Assembly: GCA_963677325.2 (NCBI GenBank)
Contig: CAXXGM010000004.1
Location: 1-64,000, forward strand
Reading direction: 5' to 3'
Source of the DNA: G963677325 sp963677325
GTDB lineage: Bacteria > Bacteroidota > Bacteroidia > Bacteroidales > Prolixibacteraceae
DNA length: 64,000 nucleotides
Shown here: piece by piece, positions 34,653 through 43,283 of the stretch
Layout of the letters: each line of letters starts with the position of its first letter
Numbering within the stretch: position 1 is the first letter of the stretch
Position numbers and translations under genes: made by a program
Notes under the pieces: generated by a model
Databases searched by the model: none
Seen by the model: only the letters and a program-made list of their open reading frames with translations
Told to the model about the DNA's origin: nothing

Positions 34653-35984
34653 TTATAATTCGAATTCAAGGTTTTCAATTTCAATGGCAATCTGTTTGAG
34701 AAAACGCGTTGCTTCTCCGCCATCCAAAGCCTGGTGGTTGTATGTAAGGCTCAATCCGATAAAAGGAACAAAGCCATAAACTCCATCACCTAAATCTTTC
34801 GGTCTTGGAACAATGGTATTCACTCCAAGAATGGCCGATTGCGGCAAATTGATAACTGGAGTGAATATTTCAACTCCATAGTTGCCAAGGTTCGAGACCG
34901 TAAATGAGGCAGCCTCTGAAGATAACAATTCAGGATTGATATTTCCTTTGCGGCACATGACAGCTGTTTCCTTTAGCTGATTGGAAAGTCCTTTAATTGA
35001 AAGATCATCAGCGTTACGGATGACCGGAACCATTAATCCACGATCAGTATCTACCGCCACACCAAGGTGAACTTTATTGAAATATTTCATGTTTTCTCCA
35101 AGGAAATGAGAATTAACCTGCGGAAATTTAAGCAAAGCTTTGACAACCGCAAAACAAACCATGTCATTGAGGGTGATGTTTTCCGGGTTACCATTTTCAT
35201 TTGCTTTCTTTGCCTTTTTGCGCAGCTCGAGTATCCTTCTGGCATCAGCGCCAAGATGATGGGTAAGTTGAGCAGAGTTCTGTAGGGAATTGAGCATTGC
35301 TTTGGCAATAAGCTTACGCATATTGGATAATTTCTTTATCTCGAAATCATTGCTGTAGACTGGATTTGTAACAGTAAGGTCTTTCGCAGTAACCGCACCG
35401 CCAAGACCTGTCCCTGTTCCTGCAGGTTGTAATTGTTCAGCTCCAGCCATTTTCTTTGCCAGGGGAGTCGTTTTGGGAGAACTTTCAATTGAGGCACGTA
35501 CATCCTGTTCAATGATCCTTCCCTTGGGACCGCTTCCTTTGATAGTTCCTATTGAAACACCTTCTTTTTCTGCAAGATTTTTAGCTCTTGGGGATATAAA
35601 AGATTCCAATTCCGAAGCATTTTCCTGTTGCGCAGGTTCTGACTTCTGAACTTCAGGCTTTGGAGACTCCTCAGCTACCGTTGGTTTCTTCTCTGTTTGA
35701 TGCGCCGGAGCAGCATTCACAATACCGATACTTCCAGCTGATTCGCCTTCTGCGCCGATAACACATACATTGGTTAAAACCGGAACCTCATCGCCGGTTT
35801 CATAAAAGATCTCTAATAAATATCCATCCACGGGAGCTTCCTCCTCAAAGGATGCCTTATCGGTTTCGTAAGCAAAGAGGATTTCCCCTTTAGTTACTTT
35901 GTCGCCTTTTTTCTTGTTCCATTCTGTAATGATACAACTTTCAACAGATTGGCCTTGCTTAGGCATAATTACGGGTGTAGCCAT
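34653..35984 (-). CDS. Dihydrolipoamide acyltransferase (E2)
   Basis: The core of the 2-oxo acid dehydrogenase complex, 443 residues. One lipoyl domain at residues 1-80 has the lipoylated Lys43 in YETDKASFEEEAP. A Pro/Glu/Ala-rich linker follows, then the peripheral-subunit-binding domain at about 133-170 (FISPRAKNLAEKEGVSIG) and the catalytic domain (215-443), ending with the active-site motif NHQALDGGEA. First gene of the operon. A TATCTTTG -7 box 17 bp upstream and a GT-N4-AC palindrome over the -33 region give a plausible regulated promoter. Confidence 0.93.
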   Translation of the reverse strand: MATPVIMPKQGQSVESCIITEWNKKKGDKVTKGEILFAYETDKASFEEEAPVDGYLLEIFYETGDEVPVLTNVCVIGAEGESAGSIGIVNAAPAHQTEKKPTVAEESPKPEVQKSEPAQQENASELESFISPRAKNLAEKEGVSIGTIKGSGPKGRIIEQDVRASIESSPKTTPLAKKMAGAEQLQPAGTGTGLGGAVTAKDLTVTNPVYSNDFEIKKLSNMRKLIAKAMLNSLQNSAQLTHHLGADARRILELRKKAKKANENGNPENITLNDMVCFAVVKALLKFPQVNSHFLGENMKYFNKVHLGVAVDTDRGLMVPVIRNADDLSIKGLSNQLKETAVMCRKGNINPELLSSEAASFTVSNLGNYGVEIFTPVINLPQSAILGVNTIVPRPKDLGDGVYGFVPFIGLSLTYNHQALDGGEATRFLKQIAIEIENLEFEL

Positions 35985-36001
35985 AGAAAAAATATTTTCT
36001 G

Positions 36002-36009
36002 CAAAGATA
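36002..36009 (-). promoter_or_regulatory. -7 box TATCTTTG of the E2-E3-E1 operon
   Basis: Perfect TAnnTTTG match on the minus strand, 17 bp before the E2 start codon. A CTTG that can act as the -33 element lies 20 bp further upstream, inside the predicted operator. Confidence 0.65.
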
Positions 36010-36018
36010 TTTTATTGA

Positions 36019-36034
36019 ACTTGTCTTTACAAGT
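36019..36034. promoter_or_regulatory. Predicted GntR operator
   Basis: ACTTGT-CTTT-ACAAGT, a perfect 6-bp inverted repeat with a 4-bp spacer. It fits the GT-N4-AC consensus of GntR-family operators. It overlaps the presumed -33 element of the minus-strand operon and lies between that operon and a divergent GntR gene, so repression by that regulator is the simplest reading. Confidence 0.6.
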
Positions 36035-36157
36035 AAAATTGATTATAATTTTGTTTTTTAAGATATATTCATATAAATCATTGAATATCAATTTATAAAA
36101 TTTAATTCAATAATTTATCATGTAAATACAATTATTTCTTTTCATTTGAAATTATAT

Positions 36158-36165
36158 TACTTTTG
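36158..36165 (+). promoter_or_regulatory. -7 box TACTTTTG of the GntR gene
   Basis: Perfect TAnnTTTG match 32 bp before the ATG at 36198. Confidence 0.55.
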
Positions 36166-36197
36166 TCAATGAAGGCGAATTGTCGTTATTTATTAAT

Positions 36198-36914
36198 ATG
36201 AGATCAGAATCTTCCATACCTCAGCATCGCATCGTTTATGAAATTCTTCGTAAACATATCACTGAAGGAGTATTTGCAGGCGGTGATCTGCTTCCTTCAG
36301 AGAATGAATTATGCACGGTCCACAAGGTAACACGTCCTACAATCCGCAGAGCGCTGGAAAGGCTCGCCAACGAAGGATATATTGTCCGGCATCAGGGAAA
36401 AGGGAGCATTGTAAAGGGAGTGCCTCAGGGTATCGGCATTCTTTCGCTGACGGGAACTACTTCAGCTATTGGTAAAGATTACCTTCAGACTCACATAATC
36501 GTAAAACCTGAAGTTAGAAGTTGGGAAGAAGCTTTTACTTTTCCTTTAAGCCTAAGAGAAAAGGAGTCTGGATGCATTTATCTTGAACGATTACGTCTTG
36601 TAAATAACAAACCTGTTTTCTTTGATTTTACAATGATTCCCAACATTAATCTGCCACGATTCACCTCACGAAATTTTGAAAATAAATCTCTTTTTGATAT
36701 CCTGCGCAAGAATTATCAGATCGAAGTAAAAGGGGGAGAACAAAAGCTTTTAGCTATTAAAGCAGACGAACGGCTCCAGAAGTTTTTTAAGGTTTCGGCA
36801 GGTCATCCCGTTTTACAGCTTAACAGAAAAATTGAGACCAACAGACCTGAATTTTATATTTACAGTAAGGTATTTTGCAACACGGATGAGTATACTTTAT
36901 ACGGGACATTTTAA
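36198..36914 (+). CDS. GntR-family transcriptional regulator with UTRA domain (HutC subfamily)
   Basis: A 238-residue regulator. Residues 5-75 are a GntR winged helix (PQHRIVYEILRKHITEGVFA, LLPSENELC, VTRPTIRRALERLANEGYIV, HQGKGSIV). Residues 95-238 form a UTRA ligand-binding domain (GCIYLERLRLVNNKPVFFDF, GHPVLQLNRKI), which typically binds sugar phosphates or small acids. It is divergent from the six-gene dehydrogenase operon with a perfect GT-N4-AC palindrome between them. The frame is open to a TTG at 36180, but ATG 36198 suits the promoter and family length. Confidence 0.9.
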   Translation: MRSESSIPQHRIVYEILRKHITEGVFAGGDLLPSENELCTVHKVTRPTIRRALERLANEGYIVRHQGKGSIVKGVPQGIGILSLTGTTSAIGKDYLQTHIIVKPEVRSWEEAFTFPLSLREKESGCIYLERLRLVNNKPVFFDFTMIPNINLPRFTSRNFENKSLFDILRKNYQIEVKGGEQKLLAIKADERLQKFFKVSAGHPVLQLNRKIETNRPEFYIYSKVFCNTDEYTLYGTF

Positions 36915-36993
36915 TGATATTAAATAATAAGATTTAGAAGATCTGTTAAATGATTCATCAGGTGATAACCGGTTAGTTTTTAATATTTTGCAT

Positions 36994-37032
36994 AATTAAA
37001 AATGACCTCCGAATTGAAGGCCATTTTTAATT
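36994..37032. terminator. Bidirectional terminator
   Basis: Arms of 15 bp (AATTAAAAATGACCT and its complement with one mismatch), 9-nt loop, A- and T-rich flanks. Serves the convergent GntR gene and the 37069 gene. Confidence 0.75.
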
Positions 37033-37068
37033 AAAGTTGAAGATATATTGATTTAAATGATTCTAAGG

Positions 37069-37470
37069 CTATTTCTTATTTGAACCATTATCGGATTTCC
37101 AGTAGGAGCCGCTTGTCATAAAAGACTTAAGGTCTGAAACAACATTTTTCTTAACCTCTTCTTTTCCTCTGGGCTCACTCCAATAACTGCCATCAGACAT
37201 CCATTTGCTGAGTTCATTTGAAAATTCAGAATTAGAAACTTCTGCGGAATTTTCCTTTTCCCAGTAAGAACCCTTATTCATCCAATTCTGGAGTGTTTCC
37301 GTGAATGCCTCAGCTTTTGATTCGGATACATTAAAAGTTGATTTCTCAAGTTCAGCATTTTTCCCTGATGTCGGATTTTCTTTCGTTGTTGCGAAGCTAA
37401 CAGTGGAAATCAATGCAACGATAATCAAAGCTATCAGATTTTTCCCAATGTTGTAATTTTTTGTTTTCAT
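37069..37470 (-). CDS. Small exported protein with three WMxxGSYW repeats
   Basis: A 133-residue protein with a signal peptide (KNLIALIIVALISTVSFA). The mature part contains three copies of one motif about 25-35 residues apart: NWMNKGSYWEKE, KWMSDGSYWSEP and SFMTSGSYWKSD, separated by charged, helix-like spacers. I do not recognise the family. A paralogue with two copies lies 330 bp upstream on the same strand. Conserved Trp-Met...Tyr-Trp clusters suggest a binding surface, perhaps for carbohydrate or for partner proteins, but nothing in the sequence settles this. Confidence 0.75.
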   Translation of the reverse strand: MKTKNYNIGKNLIALIIVALISTVSFATTKENPTSGKNAELEKSTFNVSESKAEAFTETLQNWMNKGSYWEKENSAEVSNSEFSNELSKWMSDGSYWSEPRGKEEVKKNVVSDLKSFMTSGSYWKSDNGSNKK

Positions 37471-37741
37471 ATTCTATGTTTTTTTATCTTCTTTTTTGTC
37501 CCTGACTATACTTCCAATCAGTTATGTAAAGATACGCATCAATTGTGCCAAAGTGTGTAAATAACTGATTAAGCTTATATTATAGAAAAATTAATTTAAG
37601 GGAATTTACGTACTGTACGCTTAACGTTTACATGATGTTCGTTTTCGAACAAATTATGAAATAGGAAAGATTTACATAACATTGGGAGAGTATCGTTTTA
37701 ATTATTAGTGTTTTCCAAATAAGAGGAAATAACAAAAACGG

Positions 37742-37771
37742 AAGAGGCCGGATGATTATTCCCGGCCTCTT
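37742..37771 (-). terminator. Terminator after the upstream WMxxGxYW gene
   Basis: Perfect 10-bp arms AAGAGGCCGG / CCGGCCTCTT with a 10-nt loop. T-rich sequence follows on both strands. It separates the two paralogues into different transcripts. The rest of 37471-37798 is AT-rich leader for the 37069 gene with no other feature seen. Confidence 0.75.
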
Positions 37772-37798
37772 TTCGTTAATATTGTCGTTTGTTAACTA

Positions 37799-38200
37799 TT
37801 ATTCACCTTCGTTTTCGGCAATTATTTCGTGATAGTCATTGTTTTTATTCAAATTGCCTTCTTCATTTTCTTCCCAATACTTCCCTTCTTTCATCCATTC
37901 AACCAACATCTTCATGGTTCCTTCCGATTGTGGTTCATCCTGAACAAGTTCCCAGTATTGACCACTGTTCATCCATGACTTCAGTGTAAGGGCCAGTTCA
38001 TTGTTAACAGTTTCCTTACCTGTAAAATAGTCGTCCATTAAAGCATTTGGCAGAGTATTTATGCCTTCAGCAAAGCTTGCCAGACTTGGATCCTTTGGCA
38101 ATTCCTGTGCTTTGACAGAGATTAAAAAAGCCAGTGATAAAACCAGTAATAAGCTGATTACCTTGGTCTCTATCTGCGGGTAATATATTCTTGTTTTCAT
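37799..38200 (-). CDS. Small exported protein with two WMxxGxYW repeats
   Basis: A 133-residue paralogue of the 37069 protein. A signal peptide spans residues 1-32 (VISLLLVLSLAFLISVKAQ). Two copies of the motif are seen, SWMNSGQYWELV and EWMKEGKYWEEN, before an acidic Asn/Glu-rich tail. The unit between signal and first motif (SLASFAEGINTLPNALMDDYF) is not shared with the paralogue. A strong AGGAGG ribosome binding site lies at 38208-38213, seven bases before the ATG, which suggests good translation. Confidence 0.75.
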   Translation of the reverse strand: MKTRIYYPQIETKVISLLLVLSLAFLISVKAQELPKDPSLASFAEGINTLPNALMDDYFTGKETVNNELALTLKSWMNSGQYWELVQDEPQSEGTMKMLVEWMKEGKYWEENEEGNLNKNNDYHEIIAENEGE

Positions 38201-38560
38201 TTTAAGTCCTCCTATTTTTTGTATCAGTTATTCTTTGCTGTAAATATTTCATAATGCATGCCAAAGATCATAACATATTGTCTTAAAATATAATACAAGA
38301 TCATACGATTGCCAGGCACCTATAACATCTGTACGGTGGCAGGCACATAAATGCACGAAAGTGAACACTAAAAAACAGGGAAGGCTCTAATCAAATCATA
38401 AATAGAAAGTTTCTGTAAATTGATCTTCTTGTTAATCTCAACTCAGATCGAAAGAAATGTTTTTCCTGTATCGTAAATAAATTGTGATCGATGAATGCAG
38501 CAATTGAGCAATTGCAGTGGCCATTTCAATCAGAGTCTTAGTTGTAAGTACTCCAATTAA
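38201..38560. other. Intergenic region, direct repeat only
   Basis: After the ribosome binding site, the only structure seen is a pair of TGCCAGGCAC/TGGCAGGCAC words near 38311 and 38337, each just after a TACGA/TACGG. GGTGGCAGGC also follows the periodic tracts near 58 and 60 kb. No gene seen. Confidence 0.4.
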
Positions 38561-40789
38561 TTATTCATGGAGAGAATACCTCAGTTGATCCAACATGATG
38601 GGAACATCATCAGAATCCACCCCTTGTTTTAACAGTTGGGGCAAATCTTCATGAAATGCATCCATAAACTCCTTTTCAGAATTATCCGCGCTATTAATGC
38701 TTCGTTTGTAAAAATCGAGGGCGGCTTTGCGGTTACCTTGACACCACTGAACGTGCCCCATATTCATGAGATCATATTTATTCGGATCCTCTTCAATTAA
38801 CTGTGAATAGTACTTCCCGGCCTGATCAAGCTTCCCCACCAAAAAACAGCACCATCCTATGGGACGCCATATTTTACTGTTACCAGGCGAAAGATATTCT
38901 ACTTTATAATACGACTTCAGGGCTTCTTCGTATTGGTTCAGTTCAGTATAACACTGGCCAATTGAAACGTGCAGGCTTAGATTTTCCGGTTCAAGGATTT
39001 CCGCCTGCTGATAATACTCAAGAGCTTTTGCATGATTTTTCAGATTACGGTAGCAAAGAGCTATCTTCTTCAGGTTCCATGTTTTATTCAGATCGTAAAG
39101 ATCAGCCTTTAAATAATAATCAAGCGCTTTTTTATAATCCCCCTGCTTCTGATAACAAAAAGCGAGCTTCTGCAATAACTCAGGATCATCCTTTTCCTGC
39201 AGCAGAAGGTCATAGATGACAGCTGCTTCAGGAAAATAATTCTTGGCAAAGTAATATTCTGCAATATTCCGCTGAATTTTCTTGTCTTCCTTAAGTATCC
39301 CGGCGAAAGCATATTTATTGTGAAAATCAAAACGCCAGTTAAAAATATCTTCAAATCCCTGACGTTGCGGATATAATTTAAAAAAGCGGTAAATGTCTTT
39401 TATATATTGACCGGAAACAGTTTCTGCCTTGTGATTATGATCAAGGAAGGCTTTATCTTTTTCTATTTCTTCCATCTGATCAAACTCTGACTGCAGGGAT
39501 TCAGAAACTATCTTTTTATAATCAGGCGTTATATTCTGAATGCTGAAACAAAACGAATACTTGTCTGAATTGCACAACATCGGAGATTTCATGATCATCT
39601 CCAGGAATTTGTTGTATTCCTCAGGATCCATGTTGGATGAAATCTTCATCAGCTCAGGATGATCCGGAGTAAAGGGAATAAACCAGTTGATGAATTCACT
39701 GAAAAAAGGAAAGTTTTTAAGCATCGAAAACGAACTCATAAAGACATCATCCCCTTGCATCTGCATTTCGGTCAATTCCTCCATCTTTCCCATCAATCCG
39801 GGTGAATCTCTGAATATTTCCTGCCATCCAGGATTTTTATCATCTGTCATTCCTTCAGATAATAATCCCTCCAGACTTAATTTATTGCGAAGATTAGGAC
39901 TGATTTTCAGCATTTCAGGAAGTATTTCATCCTGGAGGAGATGCTGAATTTTTTCGGTTTCTTTGCTCCGGATAAATTGAAGAATAATTTTTTCGAGATT
40001 AGCTTTAAAAGCCGGATCTTCGTTAAGAATTTCCATTCTTCCTGTAATCCCGGGAAATAAGGGCATGCGCTGGTCATAATGATACAGAATAATCAAAATC
40101 CCGATTAAAGCTCTCTGATTGATCTCCACATCCTCATAATCATAACTTTCAAACAGGAGGACAATCTTATTTTCATCAAAGAAACGAAGTAAGCTTAACG
40201 TGAGGCTGGTAATGAGAATAGCTTTCTCATGGAACGGTATTATATCCAGATGAAGGAAGGTCCGGAAAAAGCTAATCTCCTCTTCTGATAGTTTATTGGT
40301 AAACCAGAAATGATAAAAGAGATTAAATACTTTTTGAAGATGAGCCTCTGCTTCCTGGTGGATTCCAATGTCTTTTATATTAGAATTTAGCAGAGAATGC
40401 AATTCCTGGCCAAGATAAAATTCCTTTAGCTGTTCAAGATAATCATGAAAATTTGTGATTAAGAGTTTTGAAAATCCCCTCTTTTTTTGATATTCTACAT
40501 TCTGTGAAAATTTCATCATCAGGTTGTCATTTATCTTATCTCCCAGATCAAAGCTGGAAATCAATAAATGATGATAGATCTTCTGTCTCTCGGGATCATT
40601 GATGCCTTCCACAGTATATTTGAGCATGAAACGGTAATTCTGCTCCAGGTTATCATACTCATCACGGTATTCTCCAAGACCCATACCCGAGATCAGTCTT
40701 AAAGTCAAATCAAAGGCTGGTTTTAATTCCCTGTCAGCAATTAATTTACAAATAAGAGAGTAATTATCCTTTATTTCTAAATCTGTCAT
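38561..40789 (-). CDS. Large TPR-containing cytoplasmic protein
   Basis: A 742-residue, mostly helical protein with no signal peptide. The first 480 residues have no recognised domain. The C-terminal part (about 510-680) has five or so tetratricopeptide repeats, for example AEYYFAKNYFPEAAVIYDLL, LAFCYQKQGDYKKALDYYLK, IALCYRNLKNHAKALEYYQQ, IGQCYTELNQYEEALKSYYK and IGWCCFLVGKLDQAGKYYSQ. Such proteins act as assembly platforms. A TAAGTTTG -7 box is 21 bp upstream (40810-40817). No partner is indicated by neighbours. Confidence 0.82.
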   Translation of the reverse strand: MTDLEIKDNYSLICKLIADRELKPAFDLTLRLISGMGLGEYRDEYDNLEQNYRFMLKYTVEGINDPERQKIYHHLLISSFDLGDKINDNLMMKFSQNVEYQKKRGFSKLLITNFHDYLEQLKEFYLGQELHSLLNSNIKDIGIHQEAEAHLQKVFNLFYHFWFTNKLSEEEISFFRTFLHLDIIPFHEKAILITSLTLSLLRFFDENKIVLLFESYDYEDVEINQRALIGILIILYHYDQRMPLFPGITGRMEILNEDPAFKANLEKIILQFIRSKETEKIQHLLQDEILPEMLKISPNLRNKLSLEGLLSEGMTDDKNPGWQEIFRDSPGLMGKMEELTEMQMQGDDVFMSSFSMLKNFPFFSEFINWFIPFTPDHPELMKISSNMDPEEYNKFLEMIMKSPMLCNSDKYSFCFSIQNITPDYKKIVSESLQSEFDQMEEIEKDKAFLDHNHKAETVSGQYIKDIYRFFKLYPQRQGFEDIFNWRFDFHNKYAFAGILKEDKKIQRNIAEYYFAKNYFPEAAVIYDLLLQEKDDPELLQKLAFCYQKQGDYKKALDYYLKADLYDLNKTWNLKKIALCYRNLKNHAKALEYYQQAEILEPENLSLHVSIGQCYTELNQYEEALKSYYKVEYLSPGNSKIWRPIGWCCFLVGKLDQAGKYYSQLIEEDPNKYDLMNMGHVQWCQGNRKAALDFYKRSINSADNSEKEFMDAFHEDLPQLLKQGVDSDDVPIMLDQLRYSLHE

Positions 40790-40809
40790 TCTACGAATAT
40801 TAAATATAT

Positions 40810-40817
40810 CAAACTTA
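40810..40817 (-). promoter_or_regulatory. -7 box TAAGTTTG upstream of the TPR gene
   Basis: Perfect TAnnTTTG match on the minus strand. Confidence 0.5.
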
Positions 40818-41240
40818 CGGAATTAAATTATTTCCCGCAAAGAAATATATTCTCAAAAGAAATAAATAAAATAATTCATACAAGCAATTTTGTCTATTAA
40901 GTGTATGAAATGAAATAACGTCGTATTTTAGACTGACGAATTTTATTTTAAAAATGAATTCCATTTTATTATATTATGTAAGTTCTATTTAAAAAAGCCG
41001 GGACGAACCTGGTACGAACCGAATACGGACTTAATACGAGGAGAGTCTATGTGAAATTTAGTTGTATTATTGTTAAATAACAAAAAGAATGTAAAATACG
41101 ACATCAATTTTTTATCATTACTTATGATGAATATAAAATACTGATTTAAGTTCATAAATCTACCTTACAGGATTTTATTTGATGATGTTTTCCTATCTTT
41201 ATGAAATTATCCGCCACGCTCGGAATGTGAGAGAATCAAT
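40818..41240. other. Divergent AT-rich intergenic region
   Basis: Contains the periodic tract at 41003-41046 and a ppk1 -7-like box TATCTTTA at 41194-41201. Otherwise AT-rich without open frames. Confidence 0.5.
41003..41046. repeat. 11-bp periodic tract (locus C)
   Basis: Four successive 11-mers: ACGAACCTGGT / ACGAACCGAAT / ACGGACTTAAT / ACGAGGAGAGT. Each starts with ACG(A/G) at exact 11-bp intervals. It is in the divergent region between the TPR gene and ppk1. Confidence 0.65.
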
Positions 41241-43283
41241 ATGGAATTTAAGATCAGAAGCAGAGAAATAAGTTGGTTATCTTTCAATGAAAGAGTACTT
41301 CAGGAAGCATCCAAGGATGAGGTGCCTTTATTGGAAAGGCTTAAGTTTCTTGGAATTTATTCCAACAACCTTGATGAGTTTTTCAGGGTAAAGGTCGCGA
41401 TATTACGCAGATTATCAATGATTGGGCAGCTTGAACTTGCTGAAGGAGGAAATCCTAACGAAGTTCTTGATAAAATTGAGGATATTGTCATTGATCAGAG
41501 CCGAAGGTTTGAAGGAATTTACAATCAGATACTAAATGAATTAGCCGCCGAAAACATATTCATTATTAATGAAAAGCAATTGAGCCCTTTACAGGGAGAA
41601 TATGTGACAGATTATTTTAAGCGGGAAGTCAGGCCCCTGATCATGCCTATTATTTTAAAGAAGAGCCTTCCAATGCCTTCTTTGAGGGACGATGCCATCT
41701 ATCTCGCCGTGGATATGAAGAAGAACAAAAAATCGGAGTATGCACTGATTGAAGTCCCCACAGATCCTTTATCCAGGTTCATTATCATTCCCTCTGAAGA
41801 TAACAAGACCTATATTATACTGATGGAGGATGTGATCCGGTACGAATTGAATGACATTTTTTACATGTTCAAATACCACAGTATCGGTTCCTATATTTTC
41901 AAGCTCACCCGCGACGCGGAACTTGATCTTGACGATGATGTGGCAGAGAGTTATCTTCGATTAATTGCCAAAAGTGTTTTAAAAAGGTTAAACAGCAAAC
42001 TGGTCAGATTTGTGTATGACAAGGAAATCCCCGAACCCTTTTTGTTATACCTTCTACAAAAGCTCAACTTCAATAAAGATGATGTGGTCATCGGAGGCGG
42101 AAGAATTCACAACTTTAAAGATTTCATGAATTTTCCAATGATCGGGGAGGATCGTCTTTATTACAAAATTCTGGAACCGTTAAAGCACAAACGTATTATA
42201 CCTGGTCAGACTCTTTTAAAAACGATAGGGCAAAAGGATATTCTGTTTCATTTTCCTTATCACTCTTTTTTCCATTTTATTGACTTGTTGCGCGAGGCTT
42301 CAATTGACCCTAAAGTCACAGAAATAAAGATGACGGGTTACAGGATGGCCCCAAATTCCAATGTGATTAATGCCCTGATCAATGCAGCGCGAAACGGGAA
42401 AAAGGTGATTGTTCTGCTTGAGTTGCAGGCCAGATTTAATGAAGAGGAGAATATTCAGTATGGGAATCTTCTGAACAAGGAAAATGTAAAAGTGATACTT
42501 GGAGTTCCTGGCTTAAAGGTTCATTCCAAGCTTTGCCTGATCACAAGGAAAGAAGATAAACAATTGGAAAAATATGCCTGCGTAGGAACCGGCAATTTCA
42601 ATGAAGATACATCAAGGGTATTTTCTGACCAGCTTTTATGCACAGCCGATCTTAATATCACCCGTGAGGTTAACAAAGTTTTTGATTTTTTTGAAGCTAA
42701 CTACAACATAGGCAAATTCAATCATCTTTTGGTTTCACCCTTTACCATGAGAAAGAAAATCATCCGGATGATTAAACAGGAAACAACAAATGCAAAGGCT
42801 GGGAAAGAGGCAAAAATTTATTTCAAGTGTAATAATCTGGTTGATCCTGACATAATTTACCGGCTCTATGAGGCCGCGCGAAATGGGGTGGAGATAAGAC
42901 TGAATGTGAGGGGTATGTTTTCCGTGTATCCTGATTCGGAAGATGGCAATTATTCCATACCATCCATTGGCATGATTGACAGATTTCTTGAACATTCAAG
43001 AATCTATTATTTCTTTAATGCCGGGAAGGAAAAACTATATATTTCTTCTTCCGACCTGATGTCAAGAAATCTGGACAGAAGGGTAGAGGTTGCAGTTCCC
43101 ATTTACAACAAAGAACTCAGGGACGAACTGCTTCATTTTTTCGATTTCCAGTGGCAGGATAACAGTGCTGCAAGAATTCTGGATAATGAATTGAAAAACA
43201 TCATTAGAAATTACGATAGACAACCGAAGATAAGGTCTCAAATTACTTTTTATGAATACCTTCGTGAACAAAATCCGGGATGA
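41241..43283 (+). CDS. ppk1: Polyphosphate kinase 1
   Basis: Polymerises the gamma-phosphate of ATP into polyphosphate. The 680-residue protein has the N-terminal ISWLSFNERVLQEA, the middle-domain LDEFFRVKVAILRR, and the C-terminal phosphotransfer histidine region KVHSKLCLITRKE followed by GTGNFNEDTSRVFSD. The second catalytic His-type region is in the C2 domain (LYISSSDLMSRNLDRRVEV). Length is normal. A helical-repeat gene overlaps its last 32 bp, implying translational coupling. Confidence 0.95.
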   Translation: MEFKIRSREISWLSFNERVLQEASKDEVPLLERLKFLGIYSNNLDEFFRVKVAILRRLSMIGQLELAEGGNPNEVLDKIEDIVIDQSRRFEGIYNQILNELAAENIFIINEKQLSPLQGEYVTDYFKREVRPLIMPIILKKSLPMPSLRDDAIYLAVDMKKNKKSEYALIEVPTDPLSRFIIIPSEDNKTYIILMEDVIRYELNDIFYMFKYHSIGSYIFKLTRDAELDLDDDVAESYLRLIAKSVLKRLNSKLVRFVYDKEIPEPFLLYLLQKLNFNKDDVVIGGGRIHNFKDFMNFPMIGEDRLYYKILEPLKHKRIIPGQTLLKTIGQKDILFHFPYHSFFHFIDLLREASIDPKVTEIKMTGYRMAPNSNVINALINAARNGKKVIVLLELQARFNEEENIQYGNLLNKENVKVILGVPGLKVHSKLCLITRKEDKQLEKYACVGTGNFNEDTSRVFSDQLLCTADLNITREVNKVFDFFEANYNIGKFNHLLVSPFTMRKKIIRMIKQETTNAKAGKEAKIYFKCNNLVDPDIIYRLYEAARNGVEIRLNVRGMFSVYPDSEDGNYSIPSIGMIDRFLEHSRIYYFFNAGKEKLYISSSDLMSRNLDRRVEVAVPIYNKELRDELLHFFDFQWQDNSAARILDNELKNIIRNYDRQPKIRSQITFYEYLREQNPG

